A DNA stretch of 47,984 bases from Methanosphaera stadtmanae (GTDB lineage Archaea; Methanobacteriota; Methanobacteria; Methanobacteriales; Methanobacteriaceae), in NCBI GenBank assembly GCA_015062825.1, contig SUTR01000015.1, positions 1 to 47,984 of the forward strand. The letters run 5' to 3'. Position numbers and translations under genes: made by a program. Shown in pieces: positions 1 through 15,000 of the stretch (its first letter is position 1; every line of letters starts with the position of its first letter). The notes beneath the pieces are model-generated. The model was not told where the DNA came from and made no database searches. It saw only the letters and a list, made by a program, of their open reading frames with translations.

Positions 1-3000
1 TTCATTAAAGACTGCTTTAATTACTAATGTACTATTATCTGTTGGAGTGTAGCTTACAACAACTTTACCACTAGCATTCGTTAGTGGAACATTGCTAATT
101 GCCACATCATTAACTGTTATAACAACAGCTTTACCACCAATAGCATTAGTGTTATCAGTATTGTTGTTTAAGGTTACTTCTATGTCAAATGGAACATTTA
201 CACTAGCATTTTGAGGTACTGTTAGTGTTATTGTGGTGTTCATTTTATTTACAACATAACCCGTCGTGCCATCATCACCTATGATTGTGTTGTTTACACC
301 TTCATAGACTGCTCTTACTGTATATTCACCTTTAGCTAAATCATCAATAACATATGAATATTCACCAGTACTGTTTGTAAGTACAATTGCCTCAAAGGTA
401 TTGTTGATGTATAGTTTTACTACTGCATCAGTTATATCTTTGTTTTGTCCATCCACTAATTTACCTGTGATGTTTACACTTTCTGAAGCATATAATGATG
501 ACTTGTTCACATCTACTGTGATTGTAGATTCAGATAAGGCAATATTATTTACTGTACCTGTAGCACTAACAGGATAATAGTAATCATCACCAGCAAATGT
601 TGCTCTTATTACAAGAGTGCTGTTGTTTTGTGGAGTGTAACTTACAACAATTTTACCATCATTATCAGTAAATGGAACTGATCTGATTGGTACATCATTA
701 ACTGTTATAACAACAACTTTACCACTAATAGCATTATCATTATCTGTATCGTTGGATAGAGTTACTTCAATGTCAAATGGTACGAATACTTCTACAGTTC
801 TAGGTACTGATAAATCTAGCGTTGTTGGCATTTTTTCTACACTATAAGCTGTTGTGTCTTCATCACCAATAATTGCATTGGCTACTCCATCATATACTGC
901 TCTTACTGTGTATTCACCTTCTCTTAAGTTAGATACTACATATGAATATTCACCACTAGCGTTGGTTGTGACTGTGGTTGCTATGTTACCATTTATGTAA
1001 ATGGTTACTTCTGCACCGACAAGGTTATTTCCTTGACCATCAACTACTTTACCACTAATGTTTACACTTTCTGAAGCATATAAATCTGATTTGTTAACAT
1101 TTGCAGTTACCACAGATTGTGATAGTGCTACATCAACAACAGTTGTGTTTTCACTAGCAAGGTATACTTCACTGCCTCCATAAACTGCCTTAATTTCTAA
1201 GGCTGTATTATTATGAGGTGTGTATGTTATATTTGTTTTACCATCAGCACCAGTTACACCTACACCTGTAAGTTCCACACCATTTACAGTTATTTTAACT
1301 ACTTTACCACTGATTGGATCATTGGTATTGTTGGTTAATGTTACTTCAATTGTAAATGTTTTATTAACTTCAACATCAGTTATTGGAGTAATTGTGATAC
1401 TTGTAGGTATTTTATTTACTGTTAATTCTATTGTTTGACTTGTTACCACAACTTCATCGTCTTTAATAAATGAAGCGTTAATTAGTATTGTTCCATTATA
1501 TTCTGGTATGTAGTCAATGTAATAGGTTCCAGTATTTGAATCAAAGGTAGCTGTGTAATCTGTACCATTGATTGATACTTTTATATTTGCATCTGCTTTG
1601 TAAGCTTGACCTGTTTGGTTATAAAGTATTCCACTTACTCTTACAGATTCTCCTACAAATACTGCTGTTTTATTTAGATCTATTGTAATTTCTGGATCTA
1701 CCGTTACTGTAATGACTGTAGTGTTTTCTTTGCCTACAGGTGCATTTAATCCAGTAGCGTTGCTTGGTAAGTATTTGTCATTTCCTTGATATGTGACGTT
1801 GACTTCTATGTCTCCAGGTTCTGTTACATCAGTCAGTGTAATGTTAACTTTACCATTTGTTAAGTCTCCTTCTCCTAATATTGTACCATCGGTAGCATTG
1901 AATACTATTACATGACCTGTTGGAATTAGGTCTTTTGTATCATTTGTTACATTGATTGCCAATGTGACATTTGATGATTTGTTTGATAGTATCTTTTCAA
2001 TATTAGTTGTACTTGGAGCTTTTTGTATATCAATTACTATTACATCCTTATCTAATGCGAATGCTGATTCGTTTCTTGCATTGCTTTCAAGGTACTTATC
2101 AGTTCCACTGTATGATACTAGAAGTTTAATGGTTTCTGCTGTGTCATAATTGAGTTTGTACTCAATATTTCCACCAGGGACATATAGATATGATGTGTAA
2201 TTTCCACTTATGAAATCATATACATATACAAGTCCTTCTGTTGCAAATTCTTCAGGATTTCTAGCATCAGTTACATTGAATCTTATGGTTACATTACCAT
2301 AAGTGTTGTTAAGGATTGTTACATTTGTAATTGTAGGTATCTTGTTTACAACATAATCCACTTGTGTGCTGGTTAGTTCATTTACTGTGTCATTGCCATG
2401 ATATGTGGCGTTAACTGTAAATGTACCGTTAGCAGTTGCCTGTATACTTGCCGTGAAATTACCGTCAATGACTTCTATTAAGTCTTTGGATATAGCCACA
2501 TTGTTGATGTAGATATCCACGTCGTCAATATCGGTGATTTGATTGCCCATTCCATCGGTTATGTTTACATTAATCGTTACGTATTCATCGACGAATAACT
2601 CCCTTGGGTCAACGTCGATACTGATAGCAGCATCCTGTTTTTCAACAGATATTTCTACTGTAGCAGAGCTTTCAAGATACTTATCGTTTTCGTTGTATGT
2701 AACTTTGACATTTAATGTTTCAATATCCTCTGAGGGGATTGTTATATTCACTTTACCGTTTGTCAGGTTTTTAAGTGTTATAGGTGTTCCATCAGCAAAT
2801 TCCACAGTTACGTTACCCATGTCAACAAGTTGACCTGTCTCATTTGTAACCGTGACTTCTATTGTTACATTTGCGATACTCTTATTTACAACTTCAATAC
2901 TTGTTATCGTTGGCATTTGAATGACGTCTTGGTCTTCAATCACAGTTGAACTTTCAGTGTAGTTTTTGTTTCCAAGGTATTCTACAACTATGTCATACTC

Positions 3001-6000
3001 TCCAATTTCTTGAATGTCTGTGACGATTGTTGCATTACCGTTTTTGATGTATCCTACACCTACAATTTCATCGTTGACTTTGACCAGTACAGCTCCTGAG
3101 GTTACAGGTGCTTCCGTCTCTTTATCAGTTACCGTTACGTTTAAAGTAACGTTTCCGATTGTGTTGTTTATTACGGTTGCACTTGTCTGGCTTGGTCTTT
3201 GTTCAACTATTACTCTTAGGGTTGTGTTTGTGCCATTGTATGTATCGTTACCTGGATAGGTTATGATTAAATCATTTACTCCCACAGGTATGTCAACAGC
3301 TATGTCCACAATTCCCTGTGAATTAGTTTTGCCTGTTAGGTTTGTACCATTTGGTAATGTGATGATTACATCTGCATCTGGTAAAGCTGCATTTGTTTCA
3401 TCATCAGTAAGGTTTACGCGGATACTTGTATTTCCAAGCGTTGTGTTTGTAGCGTTTGCAGTTATGTCTGCTAGACGTCCTACTATTTCAACGTTTGTTA
3501 GATTTTCCTTGGTTGCCATGTCGTCATCTGTACTACTTTCTAAGTAGTAATCATTTCCTTCATAGCTAACAACAAAGGTGTAATATCCTTTTTCTGTGAT
3601 ATTTGTTACTATTGTTACATGTCCATCTTCACTGTTGAATGTGACATTTGCAACATCACTGCCGTTTGCCTTAACTGATACGGTACCGTTGGTTACTGCT
3701 TGGCCGGTTACAGCATCGGTAATATATGCTTCAAGTGTTACGTTGAGTGCTACATTGTCAGCAACATTAGCTGTAATTGAGCTGTTACGTTTGTCTAATG
3801 TGACTTCATAGTCAACAGAGTTTTCATTGAATGTATCTGATCCCGTGTATTTTATAACAAGGTTATAAGTGTCCGGTTTATCAAGGTATCCTTCAATGAT
3901 ATTGACTGTTGCTTCACCATTTTCCACATCAGCCTGTCCGATGAGTGTTTGACCATCATCAAGATATATTTCAACTGTTCCATTGTTTACGTTTTCTTCA
4001 AATAGACAGTCAACGTCAACTTTTATTGAAACATTGCCTGCTGTTTTGTTTACAGCATCAGGTGTTAATGAAACATCAAGTTTAAGTACTTCTAGTGGTC
4101 CTACTGTTTGGTTTGCAAAGTATGTGGTTGTTCCACCATATGTTACAATGATTGTGTAATTTTTGGATACATCAACATCATGTAACTGTATGATTGCCTT
4201 GCCATCCACAACATTTCCACGTCCAAGTTCTATTCCTCTCTGTAGGGTATCGGTCATGTTGTATATGATTACTTCACCCTCACTGATGATGTTTGTTGGG
4301 TTTTCCAAGTCTTCAACGTTTACTTCAAGTGTTGTATTGTATACAGTATTGTTTAGTACTGTGTATGTTACCTTATCATCTAACCTGATGATATAGAAGT
4401 TAATACTTTCAGTTACTCTGTTATATTCTACTGTATCATTTGTAAATATACCTGTCAGGTATACATGCTCTTCTCTACCACTAGAGTAGTTGTACAGTCC
4501 AACTCCATCTTTAACAGGAACTAATGCTAGAACATGACCTTCTTCATCAAAGATTGTGAATGTACCGTTTACCGGAGTTCCACTTGCATCATTAATAGTG
4601 AATGTCAGGAGGTTGTTCTGATATATTCTTACTGTCCTGTTAGCATAGACCCAGTCACTGTATGTTAGTATTTTATCATCAAATACTTTCTTAAAGTCAT
4701 AGCTTATGTAACGATCACTTCCAAAGTATTCAAATCCTATGGTAAAGTTATCATGGGAGAATTCTTTTCTGAAGTTAAATTCGAAGTTACCTGTAGCATT
4801 TGTTCTGTAGGTTCTAGTTTCACTGGTGCCGTTCTGATAGAATATCGTGATGTTAACATCTTCATTTGGAATTGTTATATTATTACCGTTTTTGTCTTTA
4901 TAGAAGAGTAATCCGATAAATTCAACAAATCTTTCCGTATGATATTCTGTTTGATTGAAGATACGACCTAATGTTGCAATCTTACTAACTTCTAATATTG
5001 AGTTATTGCTTGCAGTGTTGTATTCAACATCCATACGTCCATCAAATGTTGCCGTTATATTATAAACGAATTCACTTGTTGGTTGCCATATGATTGATCC
5101 TTCACCGTTTTCATCAAGATGTACTACTTCTGAATATACGAATTCATTATAATCATCGACGTTTGTGATTGTTATTGTAACATCCTTGTTTGGAATAATA
5201 TCTCCATATTGATCTTTGAGTACAACTGATATAGTTACATTGTCTTCTGGTGCCACATTTAATGTAGTTCTATCATCACTTAGAGTTAATTCAACTGTAG
5301 TATTGGTTTTATCCAACTTTACAATTGTCTGAGTGATTGCCTCATTATATAAGTCATTTTCGACATATTTAAGAGTTACAGTTGTTGATTCTTCCAATTC
5401 ATCAATAGGAATTAATACAACACCGTTTTCAACATCATATTCAACATCTGTTGAATCTACTGTGAATATTAATTTTCCACTTGGTATCTTTGATGAATTT
5501 CTGTCATCAACTTTAACCAGTAATACACGCTTATTATCAGAGGTAATCTCTTCGATTGGTGTAAGTACTACATCGTGTTTGACAGCAGTTAATGTTAGAT
5601 TTTCACTGGTTACAGGGTTTGTCACATTGCTTATACCGTTGAATGTGGCATTGATTAAATATGTACCAGGTAATTTTGCCTGATAGTCATATGAATAACC
5701 ACTCTGATTAAGATCTAAGGTGAATTCTTCATCATTTACCCTTATTGTAACTGTTCCTTCCGTAATTTCACTACCGTCAACATCAATTACATGACCACTG
5801 ATTGTTGTGGTTTTATCAAATGGGATTTCACTTTCACTTAGAGCAATGTCAATTGTCACATTTTTATTCTGTACATCAATTATCATTATCTCTTCGTTAG
5901 GAAGTCCTGGTATGCTGCTGTTTTTAGCATTGCTTGATTCATACAAATCATTTTCATTGTATGTTACAACAATCTGCATTTGACCTGATCTTGCTGCTGG

Positions 6001-9000
6001 AATTGAAATGTTTGCAACTCCACCAATTAGTGTCTGGTTAGCTATTGGATTGTTTTCCATGTCATATACTGTGATGTTTCCGATTATTACATTATCACCA
6101 GTCATGTTTGTTACATTGACTCCTATCACTACATTTCCAACAGTATTGTTTATTATTGTTACGTTTGTTTTTGTAGCAATCTTGGATACTGTGTAACGAG
6201 TGTTTTCTGCATCTCCAAGAATTATTCCAGGAATACCAGTAAATATCGCCGTTACACTGTATGAAGTGTCTTTTTTCTGGAGATATTTAGCTAATTCCTC
6301 TGTAGCAGTTAATGTGTATTCATAGTAACCGTTTGAGTCTGTTTGAACTGTTGCCACTTCAACAGAATCTATTCTTATTATTACATCTACATCTGTTATA
6401 GGCTTGTAATTGCCTGTTGCAGCATCAATTAATGTGCTGTTTAATGTACCGTATATTTTTACCGTTTCGTTTACTATTAACTGTGAATTGTTTACTTCAA
6501 CGGATATTGATGAGTTGAGCAAATCAATTGTTTCCTTGTACTGCAATGCAGTGCTGTTTCCGTAATACAATTCATCTTCACTGAAGACTGCTTCGATGAT
6601 GAATTCGTTGTTGTTGTGTACAGTATAATCAAAGATTAACTGTCCGTTTTCATCGGTTTTGCCCAGATTTTCTACTGGAACACCGTTTACTTGTACATAG
6701 ATATCTTTGTCTGCTATTGAAGTACCTGTTCTGTTTGTAAGTGTTATGACTACTGGGAATGACTGGTTTATTGCCACATCACTTATTGGAGCGATGGTCA
6801 TATTTGTAGCGAATTTATCAACCTTGTAGGTTGTACTTGCTGCTTTACCAAGAATTACACCCGGTTCACCACCATATTCAACTGTTACCACATATTCAGT
6901 AGTTGAATATGCAAGTAACTGTGGATAGGTATCCTTGGTTAATGTAACTGAATAATTTCCATGTTCATCGGTTGTAGTCTGAATAATTACATCGTTAATA
7001 GTTACAGTCACTAAAGCATCCGCTATAGGATGAGTGTAAATACTTGTGTATGTATCATTCATGAAACTATCATTCAATGAACCGGATATTACAATGCTTT
7101 CATTGGCAAATATTGGAGTACTATTCACACTAGCACTGATATTTGATGTAAACAAGTTTATTGTATCCTCATACAATAGATATGTACTGTTTCCACGGTA
7201 CTCTTCATCTTCCTCGAATTCTGCTTCAATTAATATTTTACCATTATTATGAACCATGTATGGGAAGATTAATTGTCCATTTTCATCAGTAGTGCCTAAA
7301 TCTGTAATTTCAACCTTATTTATAAGAACCTTGATAGCTTTACCTTCTATAGCATCACCGGTTCTATTGGTAAGGTTTATTGTGACTGTGAATGTCTTGT
7401 TAATTTCAATTCCACTTAATGGGTCTATTGTGATGTTGGTTCGGTGCTTGTTTACTTCCACAACAAATGTTGTATTATTTGTTGATTCAAGTACCTTGAT
7501 GTTATCATTAGTATCAGTTAGCCCATTGAAGTGTACTTCAACTGGTATTATACCAACTATATGTGTTGTGAATGTCTTTGAGTATCCGTCGGCGGTTACA
7601 GGTATTTCTGTGAATTCTTCAGTACCTATTGTTATGTCAACGGTACCCTCCGTGATTTCAACACCTGCCTCATCGTATACCCTACCACTTATTACAACGT
7701 CACTGCCACTTACTACCGGATCTGGCTGTACATTTATTGTCATATTTGATGCAATAGGCTCAACGATAATATGTGTAAATACTTGGGAAACATCAGAATA
7801 GTTACGTCCAGTACTGTTTAGATGAGTGTTACTTTCATTGAATGCAACATTCACATTTACTCTGCCGACTACATCTATATCATCAAGCAGGATTGTCGTG
7901 TTAATACCCATTATAGGATATTGTACTGGGTTTCCACCATTTACTCCTTCAATTGTCACATTGATAAATCCATCCTGGACATAATTTGTGAATCTGCCAG
8001 TAACGTTTTCCTGTACCACTACATCAATTGATACATGTCCTATTGTAGTGTTTAGAACATTTACAGTTGTAATTGTAGGTATCTTAAACACATTAAACAT
8101 TTTGTTTTCACTGGTAGCTCTTATCTTATCATTCAGGATATAGGAAGCGTTCAAAATGTATGTTCCATTATTCAGGAATACTGGTTCAATCAGATACATA
8201 GCTGTTGAGTCAAGTGGACATGTAATGTTTGTTCCATTGCTGAGTGTAATATTTACACTACCCTCAGTTACACTTCGACCATAACCATCGGTTACTCTAC
8301 CGATAATCATCTGTGACTCTGTCACATAGATATCAGATAGTTCATTGATTGTAATAACCTGTCTTCTTACAACAAATTCATTTGAAACAACACGATCATT
8401 GTAGTTATCATCATTCTCGTATGTGACTTTAACTGTATAAGTATCTGGTTCATACTCTGTTAAATCAAATTCAACTGGATTGCCTGATTTAAGAGTGTAT
8501 TGTCTTGTATCAATGACATCACCTGTTGAATTTATGATTTCAACTGTTATGTCACCACTGGCATTATAGCTATTAGTGCTGATTGTAACAGTCTCGGTTT
8601 GTCCATAACTTATATTTGACACACCAATGACAATTGCAGGATCTGCTTTTGTAACATTGAATAACATTGAACTGGTGTTTGAACGGAAGTGTTCATCTGC
8701 AGTGTATGATACTGTTAGATTATATGTGCCAACTACCAGTTTTCCGTCACTGACAATGTTTGTTAAGCTTGCCGTATCGATTTGGATAAGTCCATCCTCA
8801 TCTATAGTGTATCCTGTTAATAGTGTATCATTGAGTTTGATTTCCAGGTTGTCAGGGTTGCTTGCAGCCGGTACTGTAATGTTAATTAGTTGGGTTTCAC
8901 CATAGGTCATGTTGACCAATTGGATATTTATAGGATAGTTATCGATGGTTACTGCAAATTGGGTTTTGTTTGAACCTTCGAAGTGGTTTTTATCCCCATA

Positions 9001-12000
9001 ATAGTTAACAGTTACGTTATATGTTCCGACTGGTAGTGCTTCCAGTAGCTGTGATATTCTTGATTCATCCAGAGTGTAGGATTGATCCAAGAATACACCA
9101 CCGGTTTGGTTGACTACACTTATTCTGACAGTGCTTGTTGATACTTCAGGTTCTACATGAACATCTATTCTGTAGATTTCATCACCTGTATCTACAGCCT
9201 GAAGGTCAATTACAGGATTAGCTTTGTTGACCGTGAATCTATGTACAGTAGTGTTTGAGGTGTAGTTTAGGCTTTCATTATAGAATGCTGTTACTTCATA
9301 TTCACCTGCATTAAGTATTGGTAATTCTATTACATTACCAGTTACTTCTTCACCGTTTACTTGGATGTTTAATACAATATCGTTCCAGGAATAGATTGTA
9401 CCATCACTTTCACGTCCTGTTATGTTAACAAGAACTGTTCCTGCCATTGGCATATCTTCAATACCTGTTAGGTTAAAGCTAATGTTGCCTGTTTGGTTGT
9501 AGGTATAGTTACTTACATCAAAGTCAAGCTTACTTTGAGCTTTGGATACTGTGAAGTTTGCAGTTGCTATCTCGGATAGGTATCTTCCATCACCATTATA
9601 TCTTACATATACATCATAGTCTGCTGCACTTAGCAAGTTCAGTGGTGGTGTTGATATTTCAACTACTCCATCACCAATATCCCCTATTTCAAAGGTCTGA
9701 TTGACAAATCCTTCAAGGGTACTGTTAAGATATACTGTTAGACTACCTGTTGGTAATTGATCATCATCTGATGTCCTATTTACTCTGATTACTATGATTT
9801 CTTCTTCACCATAGGTGATGTTTGTTACATTTATTGTTAAGTTAGCGATTAACTTATCAAATGTATCTACTATGTATGTATAATAGTCATCTTCCAAGTG
9901 ATATAATCTGAAACTGTCATCAGGATCATATGGGAAATCAAATTCATAATTACCAAATTCATCAGTCCGTGTTGTCATATTGTATTTAAGTACATTGTTC
10001 CTATCATATACTTCTAATGTAACATTCTGGTAGGTTTCATTCAAATGAACCGTAGGAGCAGGAACTTGAGTGTCTATGTTAACCACACCGTTTAATCCTA
10101 GATATAGTACATTTTCTGCAAGGACATTTCCACCAAGCACATATATACCGTTTAGGTAGTTGTCACAACCGAGGAATACTCCAAGTAGATGTTTTGTGTC
10201 ACCATCAACATATTCACGTTTATTAGCACTGATATTTGCACTATGTGCCTGGTTGTCTAGAAGCCTTATGTTTGTAAGTCTTACTGTACCACCGTTTACA
10301 TATATACCAGAACCATTTGTAGCATTGTTGTTTGTAATGTTACAATCGGTAAGGTTTGTATCTTTGGTAATGTATAATGCTCCACCGTTTACTGCCAGGT
10401 TATTAGTGAAGTTAATGTCAGTTAACGTTACTGGAGCATTTATATAGATTGCTCCACCATTGGATGCATTGTTATAATCAAAGGTGATGTTAGTAATATT
10501 ATAATTACTTATACTGTTAATATATAATGCTCCACCATCATTTGAAGCTGAACCATTATAGAAAGTAGTGTTTGTAATGATTACATTAGGACCACTAATA
10601 TAAATGAATCCAGCATTTGTTGCATTAGTATTGTTAGAGAATACACAATCTCTTACAATAAGTCCATTCTTTTGAGGATAGGTTGAAGAATAACTATAAT
10701 AAATAGCACCACCAGTTTCATTTGCAGTATTATTTATAAATACACAGTTTTCATAGGTGTTATTTGATGTACAAAGATATAATGCTCCACCATTTCTACC
10801 AACAAAATTATTTTCAAAAGTACAGTTGATATGGGTGTTATTTGAACATCCACCACTGTGATGACGATAGTAAATGGCACCACCATCCCATAGAGCTGAA
10901 CAATTCGTAAAATTATTATTAATTATTAAATTGTTATTAGCAGATTCGAAATAAACTGCTCCACCTTGTCCAGAATATTCTGGTCTATCTCCTGACATAG
11001 AAGAACAATTTATAAACTTATTATTTATTAGTAAACCATTATTATCTTTCCAACAAATAGCAGCACCAGAACGGAATACTGAATAACAGTTCATGAAAGT
11101 ACAATTTGATAATTGAGAACCGACTGAGCTAGATGATGAAACGAAAAATGCTCCACCGTCTTTTTCACAGAAACAAGTGTCAAAAGTACAATTATCTATA
11201 AGGTTTCCTGTATTTCCTTGGAAATTAATTGCTCCACCGTGATGACTATCACCAGTAGCAGTTGAAGCTTGAATTCTACCACAACTACAGTTATAGAAAT
11301 ATGAATCTCTCAATTGAATATTTTCACTTTTTTGCCAGGAAATAGCACCACCAAGAATTTGTGCATAACAATTAGTAAAGTTACAACCAGTAATATTACC
11401 ATTGTTAGAACCTGACAGGTACAGAGAACCTCCATTAGAACCTAAACTTGAATTAAAGTTAGAATAATTAATATTCAATAATTTACCATTACAGGCTATA
11501 TCTCCACCAGGTTGATTACCATTACCGGCAGAATTACTAGTCATGTTTACATAAGAAATTGTAGCACTATCACCATAAATGTAGATAGCTCCTCCACTTG
11601 AACTAGCTGCCTTGTTATTTTCGAAAATTGAATATTCAACAGTAGCATTTCCTCCTTTAATATTCACTGCTCCACCATTAGTTGTAGCATTGTTCAGAGT
11701 AAAGTTTGAATTTGAAACTTTACCATAAATACCATTAATATATACTGCTCCACCACCTTTTCCGGCAACGTTTTCAGTGAAGTTTGAATTTGAAACTGTT
11801 CCATTAGCACCGTTTAAATATACTGCTCCACCATTACCAAAAGTATCACTACCGACTTTATATCCAATAACTCTGTTATTTGTGTAGGATGAATTTGAAA
11901 TAGCAGCATTTTTACCATTTACATATACTGCTCCACCTTCTTTTAAAGCAGTGTTATTTTCAAATTTTGACAAATCAATAGTACCATTTTCACCATTAAC

Positions 12001-15000
12001 ATATATTGCTCCACCAGTATTGTTAGCAAGGTTATTAGTGAAGTTTGAATTTAATATAGTACCATTTGTACCGTTGAGATATATTGCTCCACCATTATTT
12101 GAAATAGTGTTATTTTCAAAATTTGAATAATCGATTGTGGCATTAGCACCTTGTACATATATTGCTCCGGCACCATCTCCACGGTGATTGTTGGTGAAGT
12201 TGGAGTATGAAATGTTAGCATTATCTCCTTTAATATATATTGCTAAACCCCATGCATATGGTGTTGAACTAGAATCATAATTTCCATCAAAGGCAGTGTC
12301 ATTTACAAATGAATTGTTTCCATCTAATCTTAATGCTGCACCAGTGCTGTTTGCTGTGTTATTTTGGAAGTAAGATGAAGTAATGTTACCATCATTTCCT
12401 TCGAAACGAACGGCTCCACCAGCCCATTTTGCTGTGTTGTTAGTAAATGTTGATGAATTAATTACACCATTGTTACCTTTCCAGTCAACAGCTCCTGCAT
12501 TAGCATATGCGGAATTGTTTGTAAATGTTGAATTGTCAATAAGACCAGCATTACAACCTTCTCCAAAGCTGATTGCTCCACCATCTCCATAATCACGAGT
12601 ATCAACAGTATATCCAATTGCTTTATTATTAGTGAAATTGGAATTTAATATTTGAGTATTGTTAGCATCATCATCAATGTTTATAGCTCCACCAGTAAGT
12701 GTTGCATTGTTATTGGTAAATACGGAGTTATTGATTGTAACATTCTCGTTTTTCTCCAAATGAACTGCTCCACCAATAAATGCTGAGTTGTTGATGAATG
12801 TGTTGTTTTCCAATAGCTCATTTGAACCGTCAATAGCGATTGCTCCACCAGTATTAGCTCCATGTTGGTTTGTGAAGTTTGAATTGGTGATGTTGGTATT
12901 GTTACCGGTTAGGTATATTGCTGATCCCCAGGAATAGTTTCCCATTGGATCAAGATTACCATCAAATAGAGAATCATTTACAACCAGATATTTTCCATTT
13001 AGTCTTACTGCTCCTGCAGCATATGGTGCCGTGTTGTTATAGAATTTACTTGAGGTAATATTACCGTATTGACCATTCCATACTACAGCCCCACCATTTG
13101 CATTTGCACTGTTGTTTATAAATATGGAATTATCTATAAGACCATATGATGAATCAACACCAAAGAATACTGCTCCACCATCACCATAGAATCTTCCAGA
13201 TTGATTATATCCTACTACAGTGTTATCAGTGAAGTTTGAGTTTAATATTTTGGTGTAGTTTGCTGATTGGTTAATCATTACAGCTCCACCATTGTTTATT
13301 GCAGTGTTGTTTTCAAAGAAGCTGTTGTCAATGGTTAGATTCTCATTTCTAAGAACAAATATTGCTCCACCAAATACTGTTGCATTGTTGTTTGTGAAGT
13401 TTGTATTGTTTATTGTACCGTTGCTTCCAATCCAGTTTACAGCTCCACCATTTCCTCCATTGATTGTGTAATTGAATAATCCGTTACGTTCATAGTCGGT
13501 TGTATGGTTTGCTATACGTGGATCATTATTTACATTTCCGCTTATGGTGTTGTTGTTGAATTTTGAGTCTAATATTTTACCCTCAAATCCATTCCAGTAA
13601 ATTGCGCCACCACTACGATTTGCAAAATTGTCTTCAAATGTGGAATTTATCACAGCCCCCTGAGTTGAGCCGTTGAAGAAGTCAACTGCTCCACCGTTTA
13701 ATCCGGCTGTGTTATTTGTAAATATACAACTGTCTACAGTACCATTTTCAGTTATTTCATCCTGTAATGATCTAGTATAGAATACTGCTCCTCCACGATA
13801 AGCCGCATGATTTTCTGTGAAGTTGGAATATTCTATTGTTGCATTACTTCCACCCATAAGTACAGCTCCTCCGTCACCACCAGTGGTGTTGAAGTCTGTA
13901 CCGTTAGCAGTGTTGTTTTTGAAGTAGGAATACATAATGGAACCGTTGTATCCGTTCCAGAATACTGCTCCACCACTACGTAAAGCCAGGTTATCGTTAA
14001 ATGTTGAGTTTAATACCCTACCATTTGTTGCTCCTTCACGGAAGTCTACTGCTCCACCATTTTCATTTGCAACGTTTTTGGTGAAATTGGAATTGTTTAC
14101 TGTTACATTATCACTTTGAATGAGAAATACTGCTCCACCACTCCTATTTGCAGTGTTATTATAGAAGGTTGAATTGTCTATAAGACCATCTTGACCTCTC
14201 CATAGGATAGCACCACCATAACCAGGACCTACAGGGTATATTTCACTAGCAGGTACTCCTCCAGGTAAACGATCTTCGGAGTGTACTCCTGTTGCTAGGT
14301 TATTGTAGAATGTTGAGTTGATTACATTTGTCTGATGTCCAGCAAAGTAAATAGCTCCAGCACTACGGTTAGCAACATTGCTTGTGAAGTTAGATGAAAT
14401 GATTATTGCATTATATGCACCTTCACTCCAGTCTACTGCCCCACCATTAGTTCCTGCCATGTTTTCTGTGAAGTTTGAGTTTTTAATTGTGATATTTTCA
14501 CAGTGACTGTGTTGATTTTCTGGTCTGAATAATAATGCTCCACCACGGTAATATGCAGTGTTGTTTATGAAGTATGAATCAGTTATGTTACCATTTGATC
14601 CTGTCCATAAAATAGCACCTCCACCTCCACCATATAATGTGTAGACTGTTTTACCTGTGGCATCATCTATGTGTGAATTTGATCCATTTAAAACACCTGA
14701 TGCGGTGTTATTAATGAATTTGGTATTTGTTAGATTACCATTATTAGCATTCCAGTATATTGCACCACCATCACAACCAGCTGAGTTGTTAATGAATGTT
14801 GCATTGTTTATAGCTACATTGTTGTTGTAGATATAAATTGCCCCACCATTTTCATTATAGTTACATTCTGATGAATTACCATTTGCAAATGTTATGTTAT
14901 TTAGTGTTATCTTATTGGTTCCACTTATAACAAATATTCTTGCAAGGTTACTTGCATCAAGAATATGATTATTACCATTTATGGTAATACTTTGAGATAT

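Noticed and set aside
7256-7801. 181-codon open frame on the + strand within ALP1
   Set aside because: Antisense shadow of the repeat-rich ALP1 coding frame; Ser/Thr/Val/Pro-rich nonsense without a start signal. The same applies to the many other + strand frames between 1220 and 14119.
10100-14910. Regular GCTCCACC octamers as a CRISPR or non-coding repeat array
   Set aside because: Spacing is irregular and every octamer encodes Gly-Gly-Ala of a beta-helix rung in a continuous frame.
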